64,000 nt of DNA from Stomorhina lunata (Eukaryota > Arthropoda > Insecta > Diptera > Rhiniidae), in the NCBI GenBank assembly GCA_933228675.1, contig OW121741.1, forward strand, positions 138,744,621-138,808,620. The letters run 5' to 3'. Each line of letters begins with the position of its first letter. Positions within the stretch are counted from its first letter, which is position 1. A model generated the notes under the pieces. It had not been told where the DNA came from. It made no database searches and saw only the letters and a list, made by a program, of their open reading frames with translations. A program made the translations under genes and the position numbers. Shown here piece after piece: positions 20,801 through 34,368 of this stretch.

Positions 20801-22020
20801 TTTTTTCTTCTAAATTCAGCGATTTTAGAAACAGTTTTTAAAATTAATTAATTTTAAAAACATGTTTCATAAGAAATTTAGACTCAGCAAAACTTAAATA
20901 ATTTATAATTTTCCATCCTTTTAGTTCCTAAATTTTAAAGAATTAATATATTTTATAAATGCAAAAATTAAAAAGAGGTATGCTTACATCACTGCTTTAT
21001 ATCATGAAATAATAATAACAAGGAAGTTTCATTCTCTCTCTTCAAAATTATTTTGAAGTATATTGGGTTTTTGAAGTTTGATATTTAAAAACAATTGAAA
21101 GAAAAACGTTGCCACATTAAGAAAAGGTGTACATAATACATTGGGATTAATTGCAAAAATGTGTAATTTTGAAGTTAAGCATATAATGAAGACATTCGAT
21201 ATTAAAGAAATATAGTTGAACAAATTGTATGATTATTTATTGAAGTTTTTTCGTAAATATTCGTAAGTTTTTTATGCATAAAGACATATATACCCACATA
21301 AATTTTGTCACCAAAAAATATTAGAAAAGTGGGATTGTCGGCAAAAATATGGTAGCACAAACTTTTACTATCCTAACAAACGTCAGAAAGTTATCATTGC
21401 GACAAAAAGAGAGAATGGAACAACCTTCAGAATTATTAAACCATGGCTTTATATTCTATATTGTATTACACATTGGCAGATTTAAAGATTTATCATATTT
21501 TCAGAATAGATAAATTAAAATACATAGTTAAAATTAAATTGCCAAAATAATGAACTTTGTTATCATACAAACAATTTTCATGCGATAAATGTATATTTAA
21601 TTTCTTATAAAGAATTAAACGTGATCTAAGCGTCACAAAACTACTTTTTTACGAAATTAGTTTTTGTACCCTTTTGACCTATGGTGAAGGGTTTATTAGG
21701 TAAAAGTTTTCATAATAAACCTGACTAAACAACATTATTACATTGGTTGTATATTCCATTTCTTAAATTTTTTGTTCAACTATGTACCTCTTCTTAAATC
21801 GCTGAAGCCATTCGTCACTAGCATTTAACCCGACCTAGTTTCCTTTAAGTTTGAAATATAAGTCCTTAGCTTTTTCTTTTGGTATTGTCCTACTTGCAGT
21901 CAAATTCCTTTCAAGCATTCGGACCAACCAATGATAAAGAGTTTTTTTCTGATGATTTAAAAATTTTTATTTTACCCGGTTCTTGGTATGTGTTGCTTAT
22001 GCAATTACTTCTTTATACTT
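20801..22020. other. Spacer without recognised genes
   Basis: AT-rich DNA. A fragment near 21660-21730 (CCTATGGTGAAGGG) resembles the start of the dispersed repeat seen at 42008. No gene is visible. Confidence 0.4.
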
Positions 22021-22049
22021 TTTTGCTTAACTAATTATCTAAAATGTCT

Positions 22050-22345
22050 GTCTTTTCTTTTAAAATAAAATTTCGATGTCCATCCGTCCGTCTGAATGGC
22101 TTCATGAATGCTCATGTAAACTTGAAATCAATGGCATTTAAAATTTGTCAAAATCGGCTGGATATTTCAGATAACTCCCATAGGTCTCCTTTCCCGGAAT
22201 TGAAATTTTTTACACAAATTTCAGTATATTTTTATGAAATTTTATGAAATAACTCCCATAGGTCTCCTTTCCCGGAATTGAAATTTTTTACACAAATTTC
22301 AGTATATTTTTATGAAATTTAAAAAAATATTGCTTATACATAAAT
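22050..22345. repeat. Dispersed repeat fragment with 78-bp internal duplication
   Basis: The block reads AAATTTGTCAAAATCGGC ... CATAGGTCTCCTTTCCCGG, which matches the layout of the longer copy at 42180-42360 (GTCAAAATCGGCCC ... CCCACTTCCCGG). Within it, 22171-22248 is repeated exactly at 22249-22326. Confidence 0.7.
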
Positions 22346-24985
22346 ATTATAAGTTAATTTGTTGCACACATAATTTTTTTTGTTAATAAAAATAAATAGA
22401 ATAGACGATATATGACATGAGTTAGTAATTATTTTATCTGGCAACTATTAAATGATGTTGCTGTGTTTAGAAAACAATTGTAATGTGATGCCATATTATA
22501 TCCAATAAAATGCGGTTGATTTTAAGAGAAGTGTTTAATTAACATAAGAGTAAACAAAAACATTAAACATTCCTGTAAAGTATACTGGTGTTGCAATCTC
22601 TTGGAATTTCTAAGACGATTGAGTAATGTCCTTCTGTTTGTAAGTTGTAAACACTATAGCCAAATACCACGGAAAGCTTTTAAATATTTTTCTTTAAATA
22701 AAGCAAACCAAATTATGTTAACAGAAGTTTAATTTAAAAACCCTCCTATATTCCCAATTCTGTTACAGGATCAGAGTTAAGGTATTTGAGATCACAAAAA
22801 GTGGAATGAGTCCTTTGTAAACTCGTGCATTTTTGTTAACATTTTTATTATTATTATTCAAAATTCATGATAACATGCGCCTCTCGGGCATAGTTGGGGT
22901 GAATATTTTTTTATTTTTGAAATTCGTCTGTAAATTATTCTAATTACAAGAAATTCTATCCAATCTGCAACCAGTAATCAGGTTGCAAAAACTTTGAAAG
23001 CAATAACAAATATCAAGACAAATGAGAATAAAACTTATATGTTAGAAGTAGAGTTTTTGTAAAACTTCCTCTGGCCTGATCCTTTTTATTGTAATCTGAG
23101 ATATCGCCATTGGTAAAAGTGTTAACTTCCCAGACCAGTATTAATTAAACTTCACATTAAATGTTCGTTTAAGTCACATTAAGAACGTTTATATTAATAT
23201 TTTGTGTCCAATAATACATTATAAACATTAAAGTTGTCAAATCAGCCGCATGGTGCATTGTTAATATACACGGCAATACCAACTAATTGACTTATGCCAA
23301 ATCAACACATCTTGTTAATTATATAAAATGGCTACACTACATTGAAAAGTAATATAGCTGTCACTTTCTACGCTCGTACATTTTAAATGATGGTATTTCA
23401 CTCTAACTTATGGAAAATTGTATATGAATTAAGAAAAAACCAAATATGAAATGAGAAATCGTGCAAGTCGCGAAGTGGAAGTCAAATGCAAATGGCGGTT
23501 GTTATTGTTCGTGGTCGAAAATTTTTACAACACGAATTTTTTTTACAAATTTCATCTAGAATATACAATTTAATTGTAACAAATTTACGGAAAACTTAAA
23601 ATATAATTTCTTTAAAAAACGTGTGAATAGAAGTTTTATGAAAAAGTGTAAAAATAAACAGTGAATTTTAAAAATAAAAAAAAGTTAAGAAGAAAAATTG
23701 TCGTCAATCATACTTTTTTCTGGCCCCTTGCTACCAATACAACAACAACAACATGAAGTAAAGAAAAAAGTTGATACTTCGTATGGTTCGTTTTCTACGC
23801 CTGTGAGTGAATATTGTATTTTGGTCGCGCTGCTTGATCTCCAAATAAGCTTCTTGTGTTGTGTTAGGCCTCCTCTAGTTACCAAAAAAGAAGAAATAAA
23901 TAAAAAAAATAGTGTAAATTTATAAAAATATAAACTGGTCATAAATTCCAAATTGAAAGCTAAGAAGTTTTCCGAAATGAAAGGAAGGAAGACATTAAAG
24001 CAGTGAATATTATTTACATAAATAAATTAATAAATGTTTGTGAATTAATAATAAATTTATTATTTAGTAAAGTCTAACTACAAGAAACAAACCTAATTTT
24101 AATTCTATAAAAACAACTTAATAAGAAAAGTTAAAGGAAAAGAACTACTCGTTGGTAAGGAATGGTGCAAATATAAATTCCACTTGTGAATAAAAAATGC
24201 AAATAGTTTCTAAAGTGTTTTAACAATTTACTGATGAAATAAGAGTAAAGTGAAAACAAAATTTAAATACAATACCAAACTACTAATTAATAAATAAGAA
24301 ACTCCACGAGTTAAAAATTAAACACAAAAGAAAAGGCAAAATAGTTATAATTACATTACGTCCTTTTGTTATTAAAAAATGCAGCCCTACATGAGTGACA
24401 AGAGTGACGAAAGTGTCAGCAAAAGGCAAAACATCATAAACGTAACGTAACATAACGTAACGTGATATCTGCCATGATATTGTTTATTGTTTTGAAAATA
24501 CATACACATACAAATGTTTTGTTAAAAAAGTAAAGAAAAGAACGACGAAATCAAATCACACATCCAAAAGAAAATAAAAAAAGAAAATACATTTTAAAAC
24601 ATAAAGAGTTGCCATACCATTAAGAGAAAGTTCAACAAATGTGTTTATTTAAATTAATATTTAATTGTTTGTCACTAATACCATCTCCACCACCACCACC
24701 TCTAAGTGCTTCAAATGTTTTATTACGAAAATGGCAAAATTGTGGTCTTAGATTTAAAAATTAAAACAATAAATAAAGCCCTAAAATCTACACAAACATT
24801 AGAAAAATTATAAAAAAAGACAAATGAATGTTTTAATTTTTTGTTTGCCTAAATATCTTTGCGCGTATGATGCTAATTTGAAAATTAGTATATATTCGCT
24901 AGTATTTTTTATAAGTAATTAGAATCAATTTATTAAATAAATCCAGACAGCTCCCCGTGAAGTGTGATTGTCGTCGTGTGATGAT
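22346..24985. promoter_or_regulatory. Upstream region and probable 5' leader of Ncoa6
   Basis: No protein gene is visible in this 2.6-kb stretch. The part from about 23460 (AAGTCGCGAAGTGGAAGTC) is less AT-rich and may hold the transcription start. The leader likely runs up to the short coding exon at 24986-25000, possibly with spliced non-coding exons. Exact positions cannot be told from sequence alone. Confidence 0.35.
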
Positions 24986-27900
24986 ATGCAACTTAAACAG
25001 GTGAGTTGTGGGAATGTGTTTAGGGTTTACAGTATAGCAACTGAATTTAAATTTTGATAGTTGGTATAGACAATGCAACCTGTTTACGCAACAATTTTCG
25101 TATTTAACATACACTCTGTTCAACAGTGAAATCATAAACTCAATATCTGTTCTTATGTGAAATAATCTTTTTAAAATCATCTAGCGATTTGATACTGATT
25201 CAAGAAGATTTGTTATTAATTATTTGAGAAAAAAGACTATAAATAAATTTAAACTTATTTCTAACATTTGAAGCTGTTGTTACTTGGATATTTTTTTTTT
25301 AACAAATTTAGTATTGTACCAGAATTCTCTACAAACATCCCGTGTATATTTTAATTGACAAGAATAACATTGGCAACTCTATTTTCGGGTTTATTTTCTA
25401 AACGAGATTTCACTCGCTACTCGTTAATTTCACCACTTTTTGTTATATTTTTTCAACCGAAACTTTACGAGTACATCAAAATGGCGGCCAGTTATTTAAT
25501 ATAAACTTTTTAATTTATACAGAATAAATTTATTTAATAATTGATTTTAAAATACCGTGTCTTTTTAAATATTAATTTTTTCAATTATATTTGTATTTAA
25601 ATTCAAACGAGTTATTTTGCAATCCATTTTTTCCTGTACTATCGCATTGTAATTTTGGTACTTGATTGTTTGTGTTTTTATGTGAGCGATGTACTGGAAT
25701 GCTTATGGTCATGAGTGTGTGTGTTTGTAAAAAAAGGAAAAACAGAAGTGTCAAAAACTTAGTTATTAGAAATTGTTTTTCATTAAATCTGAGTATTTTC
25801 ACACTATATTTCAAATAAATGGTAACTATCTAAAGTTTTAATGAAAATAATTGCTCATAAAAATGATGGAAACAAATTCCCAGAGTAATGTAATTTTTCC
25901 AACTCGATACTTTTTGTAGGGTGTTGCCACATTTACTTTATTTGTTATTAAAGATTACCATGTTTCTATTAATTGTTGTTTTCGAGAGGAATTTAATGGG
26001 AGATTAATTAAAAACTATATTTTTTCATTTACTTTGACTTAAAAATAAATCTTAATAAAATTACTATAATTATAGTTTCCAATTTTACAGCAGATTGAAC
26101 CGTGCATGCGGATAACAGTGCAAATCCCTAAGGATGCGGCGCAAAGGTTACGCCAATTGGCTACCGAGGGCAATCCTTCATTACGGGCCCTTGGCATACG
26201 CTCCATACAATTAGAGGGGGATTCTCTGATATCACTTAATCTAGGTGGTCAACAGATTGATGTCAAAGTATCAGGTAAAAGAAAGCAAGCAGTTCCACAT
26301 AGTATTAAATTCTATACAATAACAACATTCTTTTTGTAGACATATCTTCTGCTGTCAGCAATGAGACGTCCGGAACGTCCGTTAGTGGTAGTGGAGGCGG
26401 TGGAGTTGGGCCCGGGAGCGGAGAAGGTTGCAATACAGAAATAGGCGATTTAACGCAGTTACTCAATGTGGGAAATCTTGGTGGAGATAGTACAAGTAGC
26501 AGTGCTTTTGTGAAGTTGCCCCAAAATCAGTTGCAGCAAAACCAGCAGCTGTCGCAGACAACTAACTTGCTTCAGCAGCACGAGCAACGAGGGAACATGC
26601 CTCCAAATATCAATTTTGGTACAAATGTTGGGGGTATAGATGCAACATTGTCCTTACAGCAACAGCAAATACTGCAACAACGTCGTAATATGATGCTAGG
26701 TGGACCTAGTACTAGTAATGCAGCTATCAAACATCAACAGCAAAATGCTTTCAATACTGTTTTGGGAAACCAACAACATCCCCAACTACAGCAACAACAA
26801 CCTGTTTTTAAGTCACCCAATACAGTTTGTCCTATGGATGGCAAGTTACCAGTTCCACCAATTCCGGTTGGTGGAGGAAATTCAACAAATTCTCGTGAAT
26901 TTCCATTTGAAAGTATGCGTCAAGCTCGTGTATTACAAGGTAGAGATAATGCTTTAAATACAGTGGGAACTTCATCATCATCTTCTGTACCAACTCCTGG
27001 CGGTATACCTTTAACAGGTGGTAAACCAGCAGTAGCTGGTAAAATTGGTGGTGGGGGAGCTAGCGGTATTCAAAACCAACTAATGGGCTCATTGGGCCCA
27101 CCGCCTAATGTCGCACTTAAAGTGATAAAAAATCCCCAAAGTGGGGAAATGATAACAACAACAGTTTCCACAGGTTCTGGTAAATCACAGTTTTTGCAAC
27201 CACCTCCTCCACCATATCCTGGTGTTGGAACGGTCAACTCTCCCGCCTCACAAAATACTCCTGCTTCTGCGAAGCCAATAACAAGCTTTTTGCAATCTCG
27301 GGTAGCTCCACCTTCAACAGCAACATCATCGCCTACAGGTATTACTGGATCTAGCAACAGCTGCAACAATATAGCAATGTCTTCGCCGTTGTTGGTTAAT
27401 CTGCTACAAAATGATAATAATGCGGTGGCGAGTCAGCATGGAAATCAACTGAAATCGTCACCTTTACCTTCTCCTCAGCTTCAGTCACATCATCAGCAAC
27501 TGCCGCTAATGCATCAACAACAACAATCTCCTATGATGTCGGCAATGAGTCCACAACAACAACTCATGAATTCTCCCCTGCGAACAACAACACCAGGTAG
27601 CGAATTCATGATGCAACAGCAAAATCAGGTGCAGCAACAAATTGTATCGGCACCTGGTACTCCCGACAATGTTCTAAGTGTGCCTTCTTCACCTACTGCA
27701 ACAACGAATGCCTTGCGTTCTATGCAACCAGGATCTCAACAAGTTATGCTGAGTCCAAGCAATAGCAATATATATGCCCAACAGCAGCGTTTTCAGCAAC
27801 AACAGCAGCAACAACAAATATCTCCCCAGCAAACTGCAATGTTACGACAGCAACGTCAACAACAGTTGCAGGCAGTCAATCAACTACAAAATCAACAGCG

Positions 27901-30900
27901 TTTTATACCACAGCAGCAGCAACAAATTATGCAGCAGAATATGGGTGTAAATACAATGCTAGGAAACCAACAGCAACAAATGAGACAGGTGCGTGTCGGT
28001 TCAATCAATGGAAGTGCTGGCGGTATTGGAGTTTTATCTCATCAAACTCCACCATCTCCCCTGCAACAACAACAGTTACAGCAACAACGACTTATTGGGC
28101 AACAACAATACATGTCAGTTAATGCTGGCAACATGTCACCAGCTGCAGCTCACTCACCTGCCTCCAGCCATCATTCGATGCATAGTCCGCTTATGTCATC
28201 TCAACATGCTCATCAGCAGCAATTGTTGTCACCTTCAACGACACCAGCACAGTCTCCTTTAACAGCGACGCATCTAACGCAACAATTGCTACCACCTCCG
28301 CCACAATCTCCTTCAACATCCGGTCATACGCACAATGCATCTTCCAATTCATCTATTCACATAGTACCTTCTTCACCGTCTACGCCAAGTATGAATCTAC
28401 CGCCTCCCCCAGACTATAATCAAGCTGCAGCTTCTTCTAGATGGCCTGCATCATTAAATAAACCCATGGATTCTGCGACAAAGTCAAGTTTTCAGGAGTT
28501 TACACGGTATCAAATGCAATACAATTTGCAACAACAACAAACCCAACAACAACAGCAGCAAATTATTTCAGAAATTGCAAATTCTTTGCCGGGGGCATCA
28601 TCTAATAACAACAATCTCCTTCAGTCAACGACATCAACATCAAGTGGTAACGCGGTAGGATGTGGAGAAGTAGGAAATATTAATTCAGCGGTTGCAAACC
28701 CTGTCCAAGGCTTAACATCTACTGGTCAACCAGTAAATGCTAGCCTGGATGCCCAAACAGTTGATGATTTAACCGATCCCTTGATAACACTATCGGATTT
28801 GGATGCATTAACGACAAACGATTTGGATGCTTTGTTGCCTACTTTAAGCTGTGATATTGATTCGTCCCTTAGTTTGGATGACAAAAATGAACTAGAGTCC
28901 TTATTGCAAGATGCTAAGGATCTTGACTTGGATCTTATTGAGGGTATGGATATCGATGAGACGGCAGCTGCCGCTTCTTCACTTTTAGCGGGAGATGAAC
29001 AATTGCCAACAAATGTTACACTAACAATGGATCAAATGCAAGGTCATCAGCAGGTGCAACATCAACAAATTGTGCAGCAACAAGTACTACAGCAGCAACA
29101 ACTCCATCAGCAGAGGCAAATGGCACAAAATCACATGCAGCAACAATCTCAGCATATTTTGCAACATCGTTTGCAGCAACACCACATCAGCAATCAACAA
29201 AATACTTTGCCTCAAAATCAACTGCAACAACAATTTCATATGACTCCAAACAACCAGCAACAATTTATGACAAGCAAACAAAGCCAACAGCATGCAGCAC
29301 TCCCTCCAAATATCCTTTCTACCCCAATAACTGGCTCTTCATCCACCAATAATCAAGTAGCGCCTCCACCTCTAGCTTCGTCACAGCCAAAACAGTTTTT
29401 GATAAATCCTCTAACCGGCGAACTAGAACCCAGTCCTAGTGACGACAGCGAAACTGAAGCTGAGCAGGAGACTAATTCAGCCATGCATAACATCTCAAAT
29501 GTTACCACTACCTCCCAAGGAACAAATTATACTCCGAATAATAGCACAAATAGCATTTACGATTTGCTACCCAATTCATCAGCGCATTTTTCCGAAGATT
29601 CCAATTCCAACTCGTGCAGCACTGCCATCTCGAAATTATCTGCTGGTGAACAAAATAACGGTGGCTCGCTGACACCCCAATTACTGGGCGCAGGTTCTGA
29701 TACCGAACGTTCAAGAGACTCTTTAGTCTCAAACAAATCCCAGAAGAATAGGAAAACAAAAACAAACTTAAATATGAACACAAGTATCGTTAGTAGTAAA
29801 CCTGGCGACATGGGTTCACCAAGATCAACTTCATCCTCTCCATCAGTAGGAGCAATGTTGGCCGGAGGCAGTAATACAAACAAAAAATCAAAAACGAATT
29901 TGTTAAGAGAAAAACTGCAGCAGGGAGTTAGAGAAAAGAAGAGTAAAGAGGCAGTCAATGCCGGTGTGGTTAAACCAAAAAGAGAAAGAGCTAAAGCTGG
30001 CAGCAAATCCAAAGCGAGTTTAGCTGCTTCCGCAACTGCCGGTACAGCTTCAACTCAAATACAAAACAAACAGAACAGTGCAATAGCAAGTAATTTAGCA
30101 ACATCTACCCCGATTTCAGCAATGACTGCCTCCACCAGTCCTTTGTTGAATCCTGTCGATGGCACAATAGTTTCAGCGGCATCAACAACTGGAGTTAATG
30201 TAGCAACAACTGAAAAAATAAAATTACGCCTGAAATTGGGAAAATCAGAGCCAGTTTCTCCGGCCTACAAAGTTGATGTCTCATTTAGTGCGGAAAATGC
30301 GCAACAGTCCCAAATAAACGCCCAGCAATTAGCAAGCAGTATAATGCAACAACAACACCAGCTGCAACAGCAACAAAACCAACATTTGAAACTCCAACAG
30401 AACCCAAATTTAAATACGCAGCAGCAACACTCCCTACAACAAATGCAACAGCATCAATTAACATCCCAACATCAAACATCTATGAACCCGCCTCAATATC
30501 AACAACAAGATAATATTTTTCCTCAGCCAAACTCAACATCATCATCAGGCACTACAACTACGCCAACAGGTAATTCCTCTCCCGCCACTGATGAACCAAG
30601 AGTTCCACCATTACACATCAGTTTAAGAGGAGGAAAATCATCAATTGTTATAAAAAATTCAAGGAAGGAGCGCAAGAAAGCACTTAATATCACAAATTTT
30701 AACGAAACAAATGATACCTTGGAAAACAGCAGAACAAAATCACACCTTAAACGTACTCATCTTATAACGGACAATACCTCTTCTAGTACAACTGCAATAG
30801 GTGATACAGTTATAGATGAGAAAACTGCAACAGAAGCCAAACAGTCTAAAATTGGACAAAGTGTTACAAAAATTCCTACATCCCAAATAAATGGCATACC

Positions 30901-33900
30901 AAACACTCATATGGATAACAATAGCAAGTTAGGCACTAGTTCATCTTCCACGACTTTAGTGGCGGGAAAAAATGGTTTAACCATAAGTGCAACAACAATT
31001 AACAGCGCTAACATCGAGGCTAATAAAACAAACCAAAATTTGTTATTAGATACACAGAGTTTGGGTTCTACAAATTTGGGCACAGTCACTCACCTACCTC
31101 CTCAGCAATTGCTCCAACCCTCCACCCAACAACAATTGGCCAAAATTACATCTTTGCCAAATAGTATCACTCTGAGCACCATAACAAATCCTAATACTGG
31201 AGGTGGAGGTAGCGGAGTCGGTGCAAGTTCGAATAGTTTGCAAGTGAAACATAATCTGAAGACAACTGCGACCATTACACCGATACAGGGAAAACCTTTA
31301 ACAAAAAACCATAAGCCACCGTCGTATATAACGGCGGTACAACAATTACAATTGCAAAAGCAACAACAGCAGCAACTAGCAGCTTTGGCCGAAAAACAAA
31401 CACAACAACAAATGATAGCTGCTGCCGTGACTATGCTACCAAGTGCTACGACACTTAAACGAGTCGAAATAACAAAAGTAGAGCGTAAAGATGCTCTGGG
31501 TAATGTTGAACACGTTCTAATAAAATCAAATGAACCAGTCACAACAGCTACGACAGCTACAATTAAATCCAACACTCAGGTCATAACAAACACTTCAAAC
31601 GCTACCAACACAACAATTTCAGCATCATCATTATCAGCATCTTCATTGATGTCAACAAAGTCCAATATTACTGTAGTGGATAAAACAGCAGATACAGCTG
31701 CTTCAACTAATCATTCATTAATTGGATCTGGATCAGCAGCAACAGTTTGTTCCACTCCTGCCTCAATAACGTCTACATCCATAACCAATCCCACAACAAC
31801 TAATTTAAATTATAATCAATCATCATTGGCAACAACTTTACGCAATTCTCCCGCTAGCACTGGGGGAGGTACTCCAGCTCATGCAAATAGTGCAGGCGGA
31901 GAAGATAGTGGCATAGAGTCCATGGACGCATTGTCAGAAAAATCTCCACATCAACTTACATCAAGCAGTCCTCAATCGCTGCAACCTCAAATCACTTCAG
32001 ATAAACCTCCCATACAAATCCTGGCTAAAGGAGCAGCGACTGAAGCTCGAAAGACAAATGAGGAAGTGGTATCCCAATTAACACTAGCCGACGATGAAAT
32101 CGAAAAGGCTTTAGCTAAAATGGAGGGATTTACAGATGATGATGACAATTTGAAGGAAAACGATGTTGTAATTGACAAGGACCTTCAAGCAAAACCAAAA
32201 ATAAATGGTGACCACTGTATTTATAATGATGATCTTCTCAAACAGCAAACGGATAACAAAGTTGTTTACAACAATATACATCATAATCATATGGACGAAG
32301 ACGATGATGACGATGAGGATCTTATTAAAAATCTTACTGCCAGTATTATAGAAGAACACGAAGCCGGTGAAAAGGCAGCAAAAGAAAGGTTGGAAAATGA
32401 GCGTAGAGAAAAAGAAAAATTAAATCTAAAGGAATTGGAGGAGCAAAAGGAAAAGTCGAGCAAAATTAAATTAGAAACTTTAAAAAACGAGGAGGATTTC
32501 GAGGAAAAAATTACGCACACTACAACAATAATAAAAAAAGATGATTCTATTAAAATTGAAATCAATTGCAACAACAATAATGATAAAGAACCGGAACTTG
32601 AAGTCAAAAAGTTGAATATTGAACCCCTTACCAAAGCAGAAGAGAATAAAGAATCTAAGTTGGAGTCGAAGCCCGAAAATGCACATACAAATATTGGAAC
32701 ACCGATATCAATAGAAATACCACAGTCGTTGGATATGGATTCACCCCGCATAAGAACACGAGCAAGCAGTCGTTTGGGTAGTCCCATGGATGTCGCAAAA
32801 TCAAGTCCATCGTTGGATTCGAATTCATCCACCCCATCAACTGTGCTTACTAATAAGCATGTGATTTCTACCAGATCTTCAAGTCATACACACGAGCGAA
32901 TTAGTTTAAGTCCCAAACTTATCCTCGCTAACACCAGTACTAGCTCCGGCACAAATACAAACTCTAACAGTTCTGCAAATTCTACTAGCCAAACGCAACA
33001 AATACAAAATCAGAAACGTAAACGTTTAGAATCCGAAGGTGGTGGTAGTAATAGCGGAACAAGCGAAAATGAACCCAAAAGAGCCAGAAGTGGTAGTACA
33101 AGTGGCAGCAGTGCTGTTACTATAGCAAATCATAATGAATCCACAAATAATATTACGAAAAAACCAGACGACGTTGGACTTTTAAAAAATAATACTGTTA
33201 CGTCGAAGAAGATTGAAGAGTCTTCTGATTCAGATGAACCTCTAATAGAGGTGGCTGGTAAAGTCAGAAATTCTAAAGCAGCAGCTGCTGGCAGCATTGA
33301 TTTAAACAATAGTTTATCTTCATCAACATCATCATCTACTAATAACGGTAATTCTTCTACATCAACATTACCTTCAACTAATGTCGAAAATACTTCGGAA
33401 AAAGTTACACGTAACAGTCGATCCCATCAACATCAAAATAGTAAGTAAATTATTTAATACCTTCATATTCCAATGTAAATGTTTGCTCTAATTAATTTTT
33501 AGAAACTGCAGCATCAAATTCAGGTACGGAAACAAATTCAAGTTCACAAACTTCTAAAGCTGGAAAAGTTAATAGTCACTCGGGACAAACAAACACTTCA
33601 GGCTCAATTAGTACCAATAACTCTTCTTTAGTAACAACAAATTCAGCAACACCAAACAACTTTACAACATCTGGTCCACTACATGCAACACGTGGATCAA
33701 GTCAAGGATCTGTAGGCACTACGGTTGCAGCAATGCAAAGTGCATCTACGAATCACAATACCAATTCTAATAGCAGCAATAGTAGTCCAAGTGACGAAAA
33801 AATCGGTACCCGACGTAGCGTTCGTGCTTCAGCTGCCGCAAATAAAATAATTTACACTAGAGGTGTCCATAATAATGGCAATAATTTAAGTAATAGTGGA

Positions 33901-34342
33901 GAATCAACAGGAAAAATGCCTGGTAAATCTGGTGCACTTAACTCAAGCTCTGAAAGTGTGGCAGAAGCTCGTAGAAAAACACGTAGTGCTGGTAAATATA
34001 CCCCTTTTATACCCTGTACATTAAACAAATTATTTTTAACTGCTATGTCTTAGTTGGTTAGCACATTGACTACTTAGCATCCTGCTATTAGGAAAGACAT
34101 TTTTTTACCTCTTAACTCAACTTGACTATGACTTGGAAAAAAACTCATTTCTCTCCTTTCACCACCTTTTCAACTCTATTCTCTTTCCAAAAAAATCCCT
34201 ACCAATATACATATATCTGAGTGTTACTTGTCTTAAAAAAGCACGTAAATTTCTCGTAAATAATAAAAAAATATTTATAGTTGTAGGTGATGCTGTTCTA
34301 ACTGAAGGTCGTCGCAGAAGAGGCTCCAGAGACTATAAGTGA
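24986..34342 (+). CDS. Nuclear receptor coactivator 6 (NCOA6/ASC-2 homologue)
   Basis: Five coding exons, 24986..25000, 26091..26274, 26340..33440, 33503..33991 and 34287..34342, give 2614 residues. The conserved N-terminal block RITVQIPKDAAQRLRQLA followed by LRALGIRSIQLEGDSLISL matches the NCOA6 family, as does the receptor-binding box in SSPLLVNLLQ (LxxLL at residues 418-422). Further LxxLL motifs are LTQLL (104-108) and LESLL (918-922). The rest is Gln-, Ser/Thr-, Asn- and Pro-rich disordered sequence with a charged helical stretch near 32280-32560 and a basic C-terminus (TEGRRRRGSRDYK). NCOA6 is a nuclear subunit of the Trr/MLL3-4 COMPASS-like H3K4 methyltransferase complex. The first coding exon adds only MQLKQ; I chose that ATG because the joined MQLKQQIEPCM resembles vertebrate NCOA6 upstream of the same block. 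ATG 26106 is the fallback. See 34343-35485 for a possible longer end. Confidence 0.87.
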
Positions 34343-34368
34343 CCATTGTCTTGCGCCTCGGCAACAGG
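34298..34368 (+). promoter_or_regulatory. Candidate alternative 3' splice site of the last Ncoa6 exon
   Basis: The proximal acceptor TTGTAG ends at 34286. A second acceptor, GCAACAG, ends at 34367 after a pyrimidine-rich TTGTCTTGCGCCTCGG tract, with a consensus branch-point TTCTAAC at 34296-34302. Both acceptors are followed by GT and join the donor at 33991 in the same phase. The 81-nt difference removes the TGA at 34340-34342. Confidence 0.5.

Noticed and set aside
31102..31575. Minus-strand frames of 60-180 codons opposite Ncoa6 (for example 31102-31575, 32287-32832)
   Set aside because: Shadows of the long coding exon; Cys/Val/Leu-rich translations are the complement of its CAA, ACA and GAT codons.
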